Below, piece after piece: positions 1-11,472 of a DNA stretch of 40,515 nucleotides (within the stretch, counting starts at the first letter, position 1; each line of letters begins with the position of its first letter). Where the stretch lies: assembly GCF_008831285.2 (NCBI RefSeq), contig NW_022205261.1, positions 1 through 40,515 on the forward strand. Reading direction: 5' to 3'. Made by a program: the position numbers and the translations under genes. The stretch comes from Nymphaea colorata. Taxonomy: Eukaryota > Streptophyta > Magnoliopsida > Nymphaeales > Nymphaeaceae. Below the pieces are notes generated by a model, which ran no database searches, was not told where the DNA came from, and saw nothing but the letters and a program-made list of their open reading frames with translations.

Positions 1-218
1 TTTGGTGATCAAATATACATACGTTGGCTTCAAAATGAAGTATGTCTTTTGCTCAAAGACACCAAAATTAATAAAAAGTCCATCGTTTTTCCAAAAGATA
101 GGATGTTAATGACTATTTTATGATCAATAACACCCATCGATTGATTCTCTTGCCAATTATATAACCACAGCAATTGCAATGACAATAATAAAGTAATCTA
201 AATCACTGCATCGATCCC

Positions 219-1208
219 TCACATCAGAATCAGCATCATTAGCAATCCCACCCCCATCCACAGCATCCTTTCCTCCCACATATACTCCGGCACCAGACAC
301 GCAAAGTTGAACGCAGTGGCATTCTCGAAGCATTTGCTCTGGCAAAGGAACTGCAAAGAGCACAGCTCACACCCCACGCACTGGTAGCAAGTACTGTACA
401 GCACGAAATACCCTGGCTCGCATATCTGGCACCCTGTTGCCGCCGCCGCTCCTCCGATATAGACCACACAGTTGTCGTATCCTGTCGATGCGCAACTTCC
501 ATTCGATGCGAAGTATCCCGGCCCGCACTCGTTGCAATAGGATTGGTTGCTGCAAAGGACGCAAGAAGAAATGTTGCAGAATTAGCAAGCATTCGCAGTC
601 TAGTTAAGGAAATACCCAGGCTCGCAATACTTGCAGGTCGAATTGTTGAGGCACTATGTGCAGTTGGATCCGCATTGGCCAGTGCAGGTCTTGGCTATTG
701 GGTCGAGGTAGTACCCTGGCTGGCATTCCTGGCACACTGTTGCATTGATGCATATCTCACAGAATTGCGAGCACTGGCCGATGCAGGAGGAGGTGGCGAT
801 TCCACTCGAATTGACCTGGCCGATGGGGAAGTAGCCGCCGTAGCACTGCGTGCAGTAGATGGACGAGTTGCAGGCGAGGCAGTAATCGATGGTGGAGTCG
901 CAGAACACGCATCTGCCTGCTGCAGGATTGAGGTAGGGGGCAAGCGAGTGGTTGGTTCCTTTGTAGGGGACGACCACGCAGGACTCGCAATAGTTGTACT
1001 GGCTGCTGCACTGGCAGAGGGGGGCGCAGGGCAGGCACAGGAAGTATTACAGGTAGAACCCTTGGATGCACTGCAGACAAGTGCCGGTGTTGCTGTTCAC
1101 ATTCACGCAGTTATCAGTCCACACAGGCTCTGGCTGGCAAGAAGCGAGCGCCATAAGACAGGCAAGGGTGATTTGGATTAGTAGAGGGTTGCTATCGGTT
1201 CGCCACAT
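219..1208 (-). CDS. Secreted/membrane Cys-rich furin-like repeat protein
   Basis: One open frame of 329 aa ending at TGA (219-221), crossed by in-frame TAG/TAA codons. The start chosen (Met at 1208) follows an A+T-rich leader and gives a signal peptide with a hydrophobic LLIQITLACLMALASC stretch; Met at 1223 or 1268 in the same frame are alternatives. The rest is dense in Cys, in repeats of the form CxxCxPGYF (CQECQPGYY, CEPGYF, CGPGYF, CQICEPGYF), as in furin-like or growth-factor-receptor Cys-rich domains that ciliates use in surface proteins. The last about 17 residues are hydrophobic (GVGLLMMLILM), so a C-terminal membrane anchor or GPI signal is likely. No introns. It resembles a short, domain-only relative of the large Cys-rich membrane gene at 33235-36788. 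Function unknown beyond probable cell-surface location. Confidence 0.85.
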
Positions 1209-1320
1209 TATTAATATCACCATTAATCCACCCACTTCCCTTCTTTCCCTCTTTGTCCGTTCGATCACTCAATTTTCTTTTCTCCTTATCGGTGCGATAG
1301 AACTAACAATAATTTCTTTC

Positions 1321-2179
1321 ATGACAATGAACCGTATGGCCTTTAACAACTACCAGTCCATGAACATGGTCCATCGCACCAAGGAGGGCTCCGAGCTTTG
1401 GCTCGGCGACTACTATGCCGCCTCCAACGTCTCACTTCTCAAATCTAAGAACATACGCGCAGGTAATACACCGGCTATCTAGTCCTCACCTCCGCTGCCA
1501 TGCTGAACATCAATTACTCCAAGGAACACAGTATCAGTCATAAGATAATCAACGCCTTCGATATCCCTTCCTACCGAATGACCCCTCACTTCGAATAGGC
1601 CTACCGTTTTATAGATGACCATTTGAGACAGGGCAACAACATTCTCGTTCACTGCGCAGCCGGTATCTCCAGAGTACTCTTTCAACCATACAGTCAACTA
1701 CATTCGTGCTTGTTTTTTTGATGCGTGGCTAGAAGATGGGATTCAAGCAGGCGATGGACTATGTCCGTGCCAAGCGAAGCATCATCTGTCCCAACTACGG
1801 GTTCCAGAACTAGCTGAAACGCTACGAGACCAACCTGCGCAAGGAGAGAGGCACTGAGCCGCCCCAGGAGAAGACCTTTAGTAATTTTTCGGAGAAGAAG
1901 GTTGTACTTGATTTTTTGAATGAAGATAGAAAAACCCCCAAAAAAGAAGAAAAGATGAGCACCACCCTTGGAGGCAGCGGCCTGAAGTACACCAACAACT
2001 ACACGAGCGGCCTGGGAGGCACGCTCAACGATAACAACTCCTTCCTCCGCGGAAAATCAGTGAACTACGCGCCGAGACGCAACCAGTAGACTCCTCCGGA
2101 CCGCGGCGTGAGCAAGGTGACGAAGCAATACCTGAGTTTCAAGCTGTAGACTCCCAAGATCGTCACCATTAAGAAATGA
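1321..2179 (+). CDS. Dual-specificity protein phosphatase (DSP family)
   Basis: Two 20-nt introns (1463-1482 and 1674-1693) divide a 272-aa protein ending at TGA 2177-2179. The N-terminal part has the DSP hallmark LWLGDYYAAS. The catalytic P-loop HCAAGISRS (HCx5R, residues about 104-112) is rebuilt exactly by removing the second intron, which splits the motif right after the Arg. It is followed by FKQAMDYVRAKRSIICPNYGF, typical of DSPs. The enzyme should remove phosphate from Ser/Thr/Tyr of protein substrates through the Cys thiolate. A low-complexity tail of about 100 residues, rich in Gly, Asn, Ser and Lys, follows the domain and is unlike the compact family core. In-frame TAG codons include one at HFExAYRFIDDHL, where relatives usually have Glu. 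Substrate unknown. Confidence 0.92.
1463..1482 (+). other. Intron 1 of phosphatase gene, 20 nt
   Basis: GTAATACACC...CTAG; removal joins RA to VLTSAAM in frame. A lies 6 bases from the 3' end. Confidence 0.9.
1674..1693 (+). other. Intron 2 of phosphatase gene, 20 nt
   Basis: GTACTC...ATACAG; removal restores HCAAGISR-STT. A lies 6 bases from the 3' end. Confidence 0.9.
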
Positions 2180-2267
2180 TTTATCGTATCATCTTCCCCT
2201 ATGCTTGCGAGGTTTATACGGAGATGGCTAGCAAAGCTCCCGCTTGCTTTATAATAATATCCCTCCA

Positions 2268-3760
2268 ATGGACTACAAGCAAAAGTCAGAGTAATTCCGC
2301 ATCGAAATTCGCCGCAAGGACCTCAACAAGAAGATGGCAGCCATGCGAGCACGACAGGCCGAGTCGTCGTCCCCCCTTTAAAACCCACAGCAAACCATCG
2401 AACGCATCTCCAGCATCCTCGCGTCGGGAAACGCCATCAGCATATACAGCAACATCACGGAAATAAAGATGGGACTGCAGGACGCGCAAGTGGTGGCCCT
2501 GCTCAAGGCCAATTTCTAAACATTCTACAAGTGCATTGTCGAGGTGGATTCGCTGCTGGGGAAGGAGAAGGGCAAAGAGGAAGTCGAAAGAATCTACAAC
2601 GAGCTAGCCACCATCCTCATCAATATCACCTCCGAAGAGTTCATCAATTTCGCCCAAGAGATCACCGAGGACATCGCCACTCCCTGATCGCCAACATCAG
2701 GCGGCCCTAGCGCGAGACCAGCACTCTGTGGGTGATTTCCAACCTGCTCTACCGCCACAACCTGCTCTCGCGGCACTTCATGGCCATGCTCGCCAAGTGG
2801 GGCGCCATCCCCTACCTCAAGGAAAGGACCAACCTCGCCTTCGCCTCAGAGACAGAAATGACCATCTTCTACTACTTCGTCGGAGCCTTCGCCGCCAATT
2901 TGGACGCTTTGACCTTCGCAGAGTATCGGGAAGCGCTGAACGTGCTCGAAGCCTTGGCGCAGCTGCAGATAGAGGAGCTGTACTGGTACCTGCTGGACGG
3001 GCTGATCGAGCACGCCTCCTCTTTCAACCACTTCAAATACTAGATCTTGGCAAGCAAGGTGCTGCTGAAGTGCGAGGGCTACTGCAAGGCCAAGAAGAGC
3101 AGGTTCGTCATCAAGTACCTCGAGCTGGTCTCCCACTTCCTGCAGGGCGAGAGCCAGGAGATCCACAGGACCAGCGAGTAGAACAGGAAGAAGGCCTTCG
3201 CGGAGCAATACTAGCGCCTCAAAAACTACAAGATCATCAAGAATCTTTAGTTCTGCCTGGAGAACCGGTCCCCCGAGGTGAAGAGACACCTCTTCGAGAT
3301 CGGGTACATGCTGGTCGCCATGTACATGAACCAAATATCCTTCATCGATGAGTACTTCTACCTCACCCTCGCCGAGGAGGTCAAGAGCGTCGAAAAGTAC
3401 GAGGAAAGGACGGTCGTGTGGTTCTTGACTTACTTCAAAACGCTGGTCAGTTCTCTCCTCCTGGATGGCAGCATCAACAGGAGCAAGCTGTACTCTGGGA
3501 TCTTCATCTAGTTTGTGGAGAGCACTGGCCTTTTCGACAGGCTCAACTACCTCATGCAGCATTTCAGCAGATCGCAGGAACTGCTCAACGTTTGCATGGA
3601 CGTGGTTGCCTTCCTGCTGGAGTACGACATCCCGTCCGTGAATGCCGCCCTCAGAAGGGCCAGGATGGTACCCACGCTCGAAAAACTGGAAATCGAGGAT
3701 ATGGGCATCAACAATAAGAGGGATCGGCTGCTGGATGTGCTCGGAGATTAGAGATTGTGA
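2268..3760 (+). CDS. Importin-alpha-like armadillo-repeat protein (one apparent frameshift)
   Basis: Met at 2268 follows an A+T-rich leader. The N-terminus (residues about 9-30, with RIEIRRKDLNKK) is basic like an importin-beta-binding domain. The rest is helical with ARM-like segments such as STLWVISNLLYRHNLL. Length of about 497 aa fits importin-alpha, the adaptor that carries NLS cargo into the nucleus. The frame changes by -1 at the CCC run 2682-2684: adding one C there gives an unbroken ARM helix pair (EDIATP-LIANIRRP) and makes the total length a multiple of three. No GTA...AG intron fits at that point. The C-terminal half matches no ARM consensus that I can place precisely, so a generic ARM protein remains possible. 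Confidence 0.7.
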
Positions 3761-3772
3761 ACATTGATGGTG

Positions 3773-3807
3773 TGTTATGTGTTACGTGTTATGTGTTATG
3801 TTTTATG
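3773..3807 (+). repeat. Five tandem copies of a 7-mer (TGTTATG-like)
   Basis: Units read TGTTATG, TGTTACG, TGTTATG, TGTTATG, TTTTATG. They lie 12 bases after the importin-like stop, in the gap between two convergent genes. Confidence 0.8.
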
Positions 3808-3856
3808 TGAAAAAAGGGATTATTGCATTGATGATTATGGTTTGGTATGGTAAAAC

Positions 3857-4696
3857 TCAGGAATGGGTGATATCATGGGTATCAACAGCAGTGCAAAAGG
3901 TATGACTATTCTGATTGCCAATGACCCGATTTCTCTTATTGCTATCCTCCATTTCTATCTTCTCGGTCTTGAAGCGCTGCTCCTGGTACAATTTGGACAG
4001 CCTCTGCTGCATCTGCAATTTGCTTTTAATTTGCTCCTTCCGAATGTTGCGGATCACATTCAGGTTCTTGCATTACATTTTTGCTATTGTCTTTGATTAG
4101 TTCTTCACCAGGAGAGGAAGCGGGTCTTTCCTTTTCTGGGATAGGCGCGCACTGATATGGGCGGATCTGTTCTGGTTGGCCGACAGCACCTTGTCCGCCT
4201 TGAGACTGACCCGATTGTTGTGCTATGTCTGGTAGCGCATTATCCTATTCTTGATCTGCATCGACCTCTCGTAGTCCCTCAGCAGGCTCTTCTTGCTCAG
4301 TTCCGAGCTCATCGATTTCACTCTGCCTTTCAGCCGCTCATTCTCCATGTGATGCATGATCGATTTGGATTTGGACGAGGAGATGCGACTGAGAGGCGAG
4401 GCGTTGATGGGCGGCGGGGTGTGCGAGGATTTGAAATTGATGAAAGATTTTATATTTTCTAATTTTCTTACTATTTTTTCATTCATTTTGGCCAGCTCTA
4501 AGCTCTTGGTATGCTGTCTCTTCTCGAACATCTGCAGGTTCATCCTGACAAGTTCCAGCTTCTCGAAGGCCTAGCTGCTTTCCCGATGCGGACGCTTCTC
4601 TCTGATGGTCTAGAGCTTCTTTTGGTGGTAGTGGTAGTCGCTCTTGTGCTGGTAGAGCACGGATAGCGGAGCCACCCGCATATCGTTACGCCTCAT
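3857..4696 (-). CDS. Hypothetical basic, helical protein
   Basis: A 279-aa frame from Met at 4696 (preceded by A+T-rich sequence) to TGA at 3857-3859, with in-frame TAG and TAA codons and no intron. It is rich in Lys, Arg, Glu and Ser and predicted helical in places (KLELVRMNLQMFEKR; KMNEKIVRKLENI; IRKEQIKSKLQMQQRLSKLY). A proline/serine-rich linker (HTPPPINASPLSR) divides it. There is no signal peptide or membrane segment. I do not recognise the family; composition suggests a cytoskeletal or basal-body-associated coiled-coil protein, but that is inference. It converges with the importin-like gene and diverges from the gene at 4862. Confidence 0.75.
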
Positions 4697-4861
4697 AATA
4701 ATAATAAAAGGAAAGAAAGGAAGGGCGGTGGGATGGGATGTATGATTGAACGTATAATGTAGGAAAGCAAACAGTATTAAGAGGAATGATAGACAATCCC
4801 CACCGTTCACTGTTTGCGAGCATATAATGATCATCCATTGGGCATTGATGATAATTATCGG

Positions 4862-6571
4862 ATGGGATAGGCATAATAGAAGCAAAAGTAAAAGTAGAAG
4901 GCGCAGAGGTAGGCGGAGGAGCGAGTGGAGGCGATCAAGGGGACGCCCAAGAAGGTGAAGAACTGGTTCGTGCAGTTGAGCTTCTGGAAGAAGATCATCA
5001 TCATCTTCACCCTCAACACGCTGATCCTGCTCATCCTCACCGACGCCATCATGCTCGTCCTCTTCGGCAAGATCTCCGACGATATCATCGCCATCAGCAA
5101 CCAGGAAAAGGACCAGTTCAACACCGTCGCTAATACGCAGATCGTCGGAGCCACCGCCAAGATGACCCTCAGCAAAATGGACCTCTACGCCAACCTCCTC
5201 AACCAGCTCTGCAATACCTACTACTACTTCACCGCCAACCCGCAACTCTATACCAGTCTGGAAACAGCCTCGCCCCCCTTCCCGCAATTGACCTCCTCGT
5301 TTTCCAATGCTACCTATACCAAACCTGCCATCTTCTATCTCAATCCCCAGACCGCCTTCACGCCTCTGCCCTATATCGATTAGCTGATGGGCAAGTTGAT
5401 CCAAACTCCTGTCGATATCCAATCGATAAAGAGAGTGAACGTTTTCGTAGTGAATAACGGTCAGTTGTCTGCCAGGACAGTCCCAGCGACAAGCCAATTC
5501 ACCATCCCGTCCCTCAGTGCCATCACCAGCAGATTCGCCTCTATTCCTGTCAACAATTATACCGTCTCCACTCCCTACAATGACACCTTGACCACTTCCT
5601 CCACCTCTGACACGCTCATCGCTTTGAGGACAGTCCTCAACACCACCTCCACTCCCAACCTCACCATATACCTCTAGGTGTAGCTCATACAGCAGGCTGT
5701 CATGTCCACCCTGCAGAACATCTACTACTTTCCATCAGCGATCGTCATGATCACTCAAAGGATCGATAGCTCCTATGTCTACTTCACGCCTACGGTCGAC
5801 CCTGCTATCTCCGCATTGATAAATCAATACTATCCGATCGGTACCAGTCGCATCACCATCAACGGCCAAGATTACGTGACAGCCTCAGTCGGCATTTCCA
5901 ATCAGTACACCCTCGGAAAGTACAGTTCGGTCACGAACAGTTCCAACGATCCCATACGATGCATAGTCTTGGTGAAGACAGCATAGACCTAGAAACCGGC
6001 AATCGATATCCAAAGTTTCCTCTCTAACGAATCCAGTATCATAAAGGGCATAGTCTTTTGCTGGAGTTTCATCATTCTCCTATCGACGGTCGCTCTGGCT
6101 ACTGTGGTCGGCAACTATATTTTTTCCAACCTGAAGATGTTATCGACTAAAATGGAATAATACATTAAAGATCCGAGCAAGTTCCACCTCATCGTGATCT
6201 AGTTGAAGGAACTGGAACTGAAGGGAATTTTGAAGAAATTGAGTGATAACCTGATCGGCATCATCGAGAAGATATAAGTGAGGAAAAGATAACGCAAGGA
6301 TAGGATCAACCAGAACTACCATCCTCTCAGTGTCGGCGAGCCCAAGTTCCAGGAAAGACAGCAACTCAACGACTACGAGATCATCGAAGAGATCAAGGAA
6401 GAAGTGAGACTGAAAGTGGAAGCCATGAAGAAAGAAGCAGAAGAGAAGGAAAAAGCAGAAAAGGAAAAACAGTAAAAAGAAAGAATCGAAAAATAGAGAC
6501 TATAGAAATAGAAACCCAAAGAACCAACCAAACCCTCAGAGCCGCAATAACCGTAAAAAAAGAACAACTGA
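4862..6571 (+). CDS. Two-TM receptor-like protein with extracytoplasmic sensor-type domain
   Basis: An unbroken 569-aa frame in the ciliate code. After a charged Glu/Lys N-terminus comes TM1 (residues about 45-70, IIIIFTLNTLILLILTDAIM), then an extracytoplasmic region of about 325 residues rich in Thr, Ser, Asn and Tyr with many NxT/S sites. TM2 (residues about 395-420, FIILLSTVALATVVGNYIF) follows, then a cytoplasmic tail ending in a highly charged Lys/Glu helix and a PKEPTKPSEP tract. TM1-large domain-TM2 with a juxtamembrane helix (NLKMLSTKMEEYI) is the architecture of Cache/HAMP chemosensory receptors. No kinase, cyclase or other catalytic output domain is present. The sensor assignment rests on topology, not on a recognised Cache motif. 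Met at 4862 is the first in-frame Met after A+T-rich sequence. Confidence 0.8.
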
Positions 6572-6660
6572 CCCTCCTTTCCCTGATTTTAGCATTCCTT
6601 ATCACATACACTTGACCCGTCACCATTATAATATCAAAAAGGAGCTGTTATATATAATTC

Positions 6661-9035
6661 ATGTATTCCCAAAGCACCAAAAGCCAAAAACTAATCCTCC
6701 CGCAATAACCCCAACGCAATTAAGTAATACCTCCATGACCCAGAAATCGAGATCAAGACTGCACGCCCTCTAGAAAACCCCAAGCGCAACAATCCACAAT
6801 CCTTATATGTAATAACTGGACAACAGATCCACCTCCAAGAAGCGCAAGGAGCTGCCGACCGCCTTCACTCCTCCGATCCTGTTGGACCAAAACAAGCAAC
6901 TCCTCTCCGAGAACCACCAAATGGCAGTGATGATCCAGTAGAAAAACGCAGCCATCGACGCCCTGCAGGCCAAGCTGGACCACAAGATAGAATCAGAAAT
7001 CAACATGTTTCGCGAGGTCTAAAACGAGAAGAAAAGACTCATCCAGGAAATACTGCAACACAAACAGAACACAGATCAACAGATCAACGCACTCACGCAG
7101 GAAATAACCACTCTCCAGGACGAGAAAAAATAATTGGAAAGAGTGTACCAAGTGGAAACGAAGAAACAGGAACTCGCAATCGAACAGTAGCGACAGAAAG
7201 AAATCGATCAGCTCCGATTGCAGCATCAGGTCGCCATCAACCTGCTCAAATCCGAAAATTCAAAATTGAAAGAAGAAATATAACGAAGGAACAATTAGAC
7301 ACAAATACGAGAACTGTAATCCAAGCAAAGATTGGCATAGGCCCACAGCAAGTGCGAGTCCCTGAGTGATTAGCTGAAACATCTGCAGCAGGTGAAGAGG
7401 CTGGAACACGCGTAGCAAAAAATGCACTTCGAGGGCCGCATCCAAAAACTGCATCTCGAGAACCGAAGGTAGAAGGAGCTCTTCTTCATGGAGCACGAAT
7501 CGCAGGTGAAGAGGCTGGAGGAGGAGATAAAGAGACTGAGACGGACCGTTTAGGACCTCGAGAGCGCTAAGGAGGACCTGAAGGTGACTGTCGACATGGA
7601 GAAGGGATAACGCGAAGAGTACCAGTAGAAACTGCAGTACTAGGCTGAAGCCAATATCGCATTCATCAAGGAAGTCAACGTCAAGGAGAGGGAAAAACTG
7701 GAAACCTTGCTCAAGACAGAACTCACCATCCTAGAGACGTCGAACCAGCAAGGACTGCAGCACCTGCTGAGCGAGAACAAGAGAATGGCAGAACTCGTCG
7801 CCTTGAAACAGAGGGAAATCGAAAGATTGCTGAAGGAAATTGACGCCCTCAGGTAGGGAAGGTTACAGGAACTGTAGGCAAATTAGAATTTAATCAGATA
7901 GCTATAGTCTAAACTGCTCACTTCGCTACTTTAGGGCGAGACCGAAAACGAAGCACTGAAGGTCAAACTGGCAAGACTGAGAGAGGCCGATCTGACAGGC
8001 CTCAGGCAATACCACGAGCATCAAATCTAGCTCCTCTCCAGGAACTTGCAGGAAAAGGAAAACGCCCTCATATCTGCCCGCGAAAAGCACCAGGAGGAAC
8101 TGAGACGGAAGATAGAGATGCGGAAGAGCTTCGACCTTGAAGCATTGAAATACAAGGGCCGAATCATATAGCTGCAAAACGAGGTGGAGGGCCTGAGGAA
8201 CCGTCTCCACCAAAAGTAATAAAAATAGCAGCAAAAGGCATAGACCACCACGCAATAAGCAGAGCGCGAGAACGGCAACCGCGCAAAGATATAACAACTG
8301 AAGCTGGATGAATGCAAACACCTGCAGGCCATCATCACCGCCAAAGACGCAGAGATCTAGGAACTAGGCCAGCGACTGCAAATGCTCAAGGACAACCACG
8401 GACTGGAACGCTCAGGCTGGCAGAGCGAGCTGCAGGCCGAAAAGGAACAGCACGAACTGACCAAGACAGAGAGGGTCAAAAATTGCGAAGCCTACGAGGC
8501 GGAAATAGCCAAGCTGAAGGACCTGCTCAAGAAGGAAAAGGCATAGTTCGGAAGAGACCTGCAGATGCTGAAGGAGGAGCACAGAGGAGATTTCGACGCA
8601 GTGATGGTCGAGCTTTCCCTCCAGCGGGACCGGACCGAAGAGGACAAGCAGCGCCTGCTCCTCTAGCTCAAGAAGAAATAACTAGAGATCGAAAAACTGA
8701 CCCACCAGCTGGCGAGCCGCTAGCAGGACATCCGGACCCTCCAGGCCAAATCCCATGAGGAAAAGATCAATTCCTTCAAGCAGGAAAGATAGCAACTGGA
8801 AAACTTCTATGCGATCAAGCTCAAATAGAGGTAGGCCTAGATCGAGGACCTCAAGGAGAGGATATAGGAATTGACTTCCGACCTTAGGGACGGAAGAGAG
8901 AACTACAATGACCTGGAGAGGAGGATGGAGCAGCTGATAGAGGCCCAGGCTGAGCTGAGAGAGGTGGAGAGGAGGGTGATGCATCTGGGCAAGGAGAACA
9001 ACCTCACCAAGAACATGCAGGAAATCGTCAAGTGA
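6661..9035 (+). CDS. Long coiled-coil protein
   Basis: Met at 6661, one 20-nt intron (6724-6743) and then an unbroken frame to TGA 9033-9035 give 784 aa. Apart from a short N-terminal Ser/Arg/Pro region (about 70 residues), the whole protein is heptad-like Glu/Lys/Gln/Leu sequence (LQHQVAINLLKSENSKLKEE; LKQVKRLEH), i.e. one long coiled coil. TAA/TAG codons are very frequent here and fit Glu positions of the heptads. It has no head motor or membrane segment. Proteins of this kind build ciliary, basal-body or cortical fibres; some resemblance to FAM184-type coiled coils is possible but I cannot support it by a specific motif. It lies 89 bases downstream of the two-TM gene on the same strand. 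Confidence 0.88.
6724..6743 (+). other. Intron of coiled-coil gene, 20 nt
   Basis: GTAATACCTC...CCCAG; it contains a TGA in the upstream frame, so removal is needed for the long ORF. A lies 6 bases from the 3' end. Confidence 0.9.
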
Positions 9036-9164
9036 TCACTCTCTACCATCATATACTCCCAACATATCATCACTCATCCATCATACATCATCTGTTCATT
9101 AATGATAATGAATATACTAATCTTATGATTTGCTGTAGGTAGGTAGATGCAAATATCCTATGGA

Positions 9165-10130
9165 TCAATAGTAGAGATTATCAGCTCCAATCTTGACCAC
9201 GTCTTCAGGCTTGAAGTATATGCTAATGAAGGGCTTTCCGCTATCTTCCTTTTCGTACTCATCCATATAGTAAATCTTCTTGATGCCGGCCTGTTTGATG
9301 ATCTTGGCGCAACTGAAGCAAGGATAATAGGTGGTGTACAGCCTGCACCCCTCCGTCTTGCCGATACCCACCTCGATAATCGCTGATTCCTCCGCGTGCA
9401 GGCACAGACACTGGTCCAGCTGCTTCCCCTCGTTGTTGTTGCATCGCTCGCAGCCCATCTTGTAACAGGAGGGGATTTCCTTCGGCGTACCGTTGTAACC
9501 GGTCGAAACCACTCTGTTCTCATCGTTCACGATCACCGCCCCCACCGAGGTCTTCATGCAGTTGGATCGTCGCCTTGCTATGTCCGCAATCTTCATGAAA
9601 TACTGGTCCCAAGTCGGCCTGAAATACCGGATCACCTCCTTATCCTTCTTCCGCAATTCCCCCCTCAGCTCCTCCCTGTTTCCGCGGTTGAGGACCCTCA
9701 CCCTCACGAACTCCAGGCACTCCTGGAATTCCTCTCGATGGAAGGGCTAATCCAGGGCCATTAGCTCGTTCACGGTTTCAAGCGTCTCCTATTTTCCTTT
9801 GAGGCGTTTGAAGTTGTTGAGCCGTTGCTGGAAGCTGGCATCGACCAGGACAACGTTGAGATAGTTTCGCTTCTTCAGTTCCAGCAGGATGTCCCTGTCC
9901 AGCTGCGGCGCAATCAGCACCGCCCGTGGAGTCTACCGGAAATGCTTGAAGCAGACCTCTCGGACGTACTTTTTTATTGACATATTGGAGGGCTTCAGCA
10001 GGGGATCTGCCCGAAAGATCGGAAGGCTGTAATCGGTATTGAGGAGGTCAGCTACGTCCTCAAGACCGCAGTACGGGAGGCCGATGAGCAGGATTCGCAA
10101 GACTTCGCTTTGGTCGGGAAGGCCCAGCAT
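9165..10130 (-). CDS. DCD1: Deoxycytidylate (dCMP) deaminase with N-terminal kinase-like domain
   Basis: A 321-aa frame from Met 10130 to TGA 9165-9167, without introns. Residues about 160-321 are a zinc-dependent cytidine/dCMP deaminase: GAVIVNDENRVVSTGYNG, the HAE motif (CLHAEESAI; zinc His and catalytic Glu) and PCFSC (zinc Cys pair). The extra Cys-rich insert PSCYKMGCERC is typical of dCMP deaminases. The enzyme converts dCMP to dUMP, feeding thymidylate synthesis. The N-terminal about 150 residues (ILLIGLPYCGLEDVADLL; VVLVDASFQQRLNNFK) resemble the nucleotide-kinase-like N-terminal half of yeast DCD1, and the total length is close to the yeast enzyme. It diverges from the Rab gene at 10312. 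Confidence 0.95.
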
Positions 10131-10311
10131 TTATATTATACCAAAACCATCTCACCAAACTCGTTGAAAGCCTCAATAACATATCCCTTGCATCCCTGCA
10201 TCCCTTGTACCCCCGTCCCCATCCCATTCATATTGCATCCTTCATAAGCACTCCATCGCATCCCTCCATATATAAACTAATCATACGCTACCGTTCTTGC
10301 TTGGGTGTATT

Positions 10312-10956
10312 ATGAGTGAGTTCTCGGAGTCCACATTGAAAAATTTCAAAACGATCATAATCGGTCGTACGAGCGTCGGCAAGAGTACTCTTCTGCTGCG
10401 TTATGTCGACGGCGACTACAACCCGCAGCGACCAACCGTCGGCGTGGACTACAGATTCAAGAAGGTGGTCCACGAGGGCAGCGAGTTCAACCTGGAGCTC
10501 TGGGATTCGGCCGGCCAGGAGAGGTACAGGACCATCGTTTACAACTACTTCACGCTGTCGAAGGCGGCAGTGGTGGTCTTTGACCTTACTGATGAATCCT
10601 CACTTGTGGATGCCAGGACTTGGATGCAGCAATTGGTCCTCCACTGCGGATCCGACATCCCTATCGTGCTGCTGGGCAACAAGAGCGACCTTATCCCCCG
10701 CGGCTAGCTACGACAATACCTGGCTTCGCTCCAACCTCGGCTCGACTAGTTGAAAAATGACTTCAATTGTCGTTTCTTTTCGGTTTCCGCCCTTTCCGGC
10801 GAGAACATAGAGTAAGCGTTCGGCTATTTGGTGAGCTAGATCCACTACCACAGCAAGATGAGGAGCAGCGTGGGCGAGTACCAGAAGCTGAAGCTGTCTA
10901 AAGGCAGGTTGGAACAGAGCGCAGCAGGGAGGCAGCAGCAGAAGAAGTGTTGCTGA
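10312..10956 (+). CDS. Rab family small GTPase
   Basis: Single-exon 214-aa protein. All GTP-binding motifs are present: P-loop GRTSVGKS, switch I Thr in PTVGVDYRFKK, WDSAGQE, NKSD and a SALSGENIE box. The C-terminus ends KKCC, the geranylgeranylation signal of Rabs, so it should cycle on and off membranes and direct vesicle traffic. A TAA in NIExAF stands where Rabs usually have Glu (NVEEAF). The GRTSVGKS/VGVDYRFKK signature is not specific enough for me to assign a Rab subfamily. The C-terminal hypervariable tail is rich in Gln, Ser and Arg. Confidence 0.95.
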
Positions 10957-11067
10957 TACCTTATGGGAAATCGTTTGGGAAGGTTATTACCGTTGATTCC
11001 TTTGCCATGGTTTCTATCCTTCATTTTCTTGCCTTTCTTAGAATATTATAATTATAAATTGCATACA

Positions 11068-11453
11068 ATGGGCAACTCCGCACAGAAAGAAAGCTAAAAC
11101 CACAGCCAGCCACTTCCCAAGAGTCCAATCCTCATCCCCGCATCCCCGACTGCCCATGCTGAGTACCACCTGGCCTAAACGATCAAAACTCTCGAGAAAA
11201 TGTAGCAGAGATCATCGGGGCTATCGTCCTTCCGATGATATACTAGACGGATGAGATGACATCAGTATCCACCGACATGCAAGTGGAGCAGAGTAGCGAC
11301 AGTGAGGGCACCATCGATACCGACGAGGGAACGCAAAACGCCGCCAGTAATAAAGAGATTGAAAACGATGAGATGATGGTCTTCAGGAGGGGGGCATTAA
11401 CTCCCAAAGAGGTTCGGTTCTTCCTCAGCCAAATCAAGACAGAGGGAAAATGA
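11068..11453 (+). CDS. Small acidic protein with MGNS N-terminus (one apparent frameshift)
   Basis: Met at 11068 sits in a typical A+T-rich leader. The frame from there joins the downstream frame (stop TGA 11451-11453) if one A is added to the AAAA run at 11197-11200; total length then becomes 128 codons plus stop. The joined sequence reads smoothly (TIKTLEKN-VAEIIGAIVLP). MGNS is a plausible N-myristoylation signal. The middle is acidic (SSDSEGTIDTDEGT), and the end is basic and helical (LTPKEVRFFLSQIKTEGK). No family recognised. If the frame change is real, only the 66-73 aa C-terminal part from Met 11235 or 11256 would be made. Confidence 0.6.
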
Positions 11454-11472
11454 TTTTTATATTATTTGCATT

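Noticed and set aside
2638-2657. 20-nt GT...AG segment in the importin-like gene that would also fix the frame
   Set aside because: It begins GTTC and has C, not A, at -6, unlike every other 20-nt intron; it would remove a natural ARM helix.
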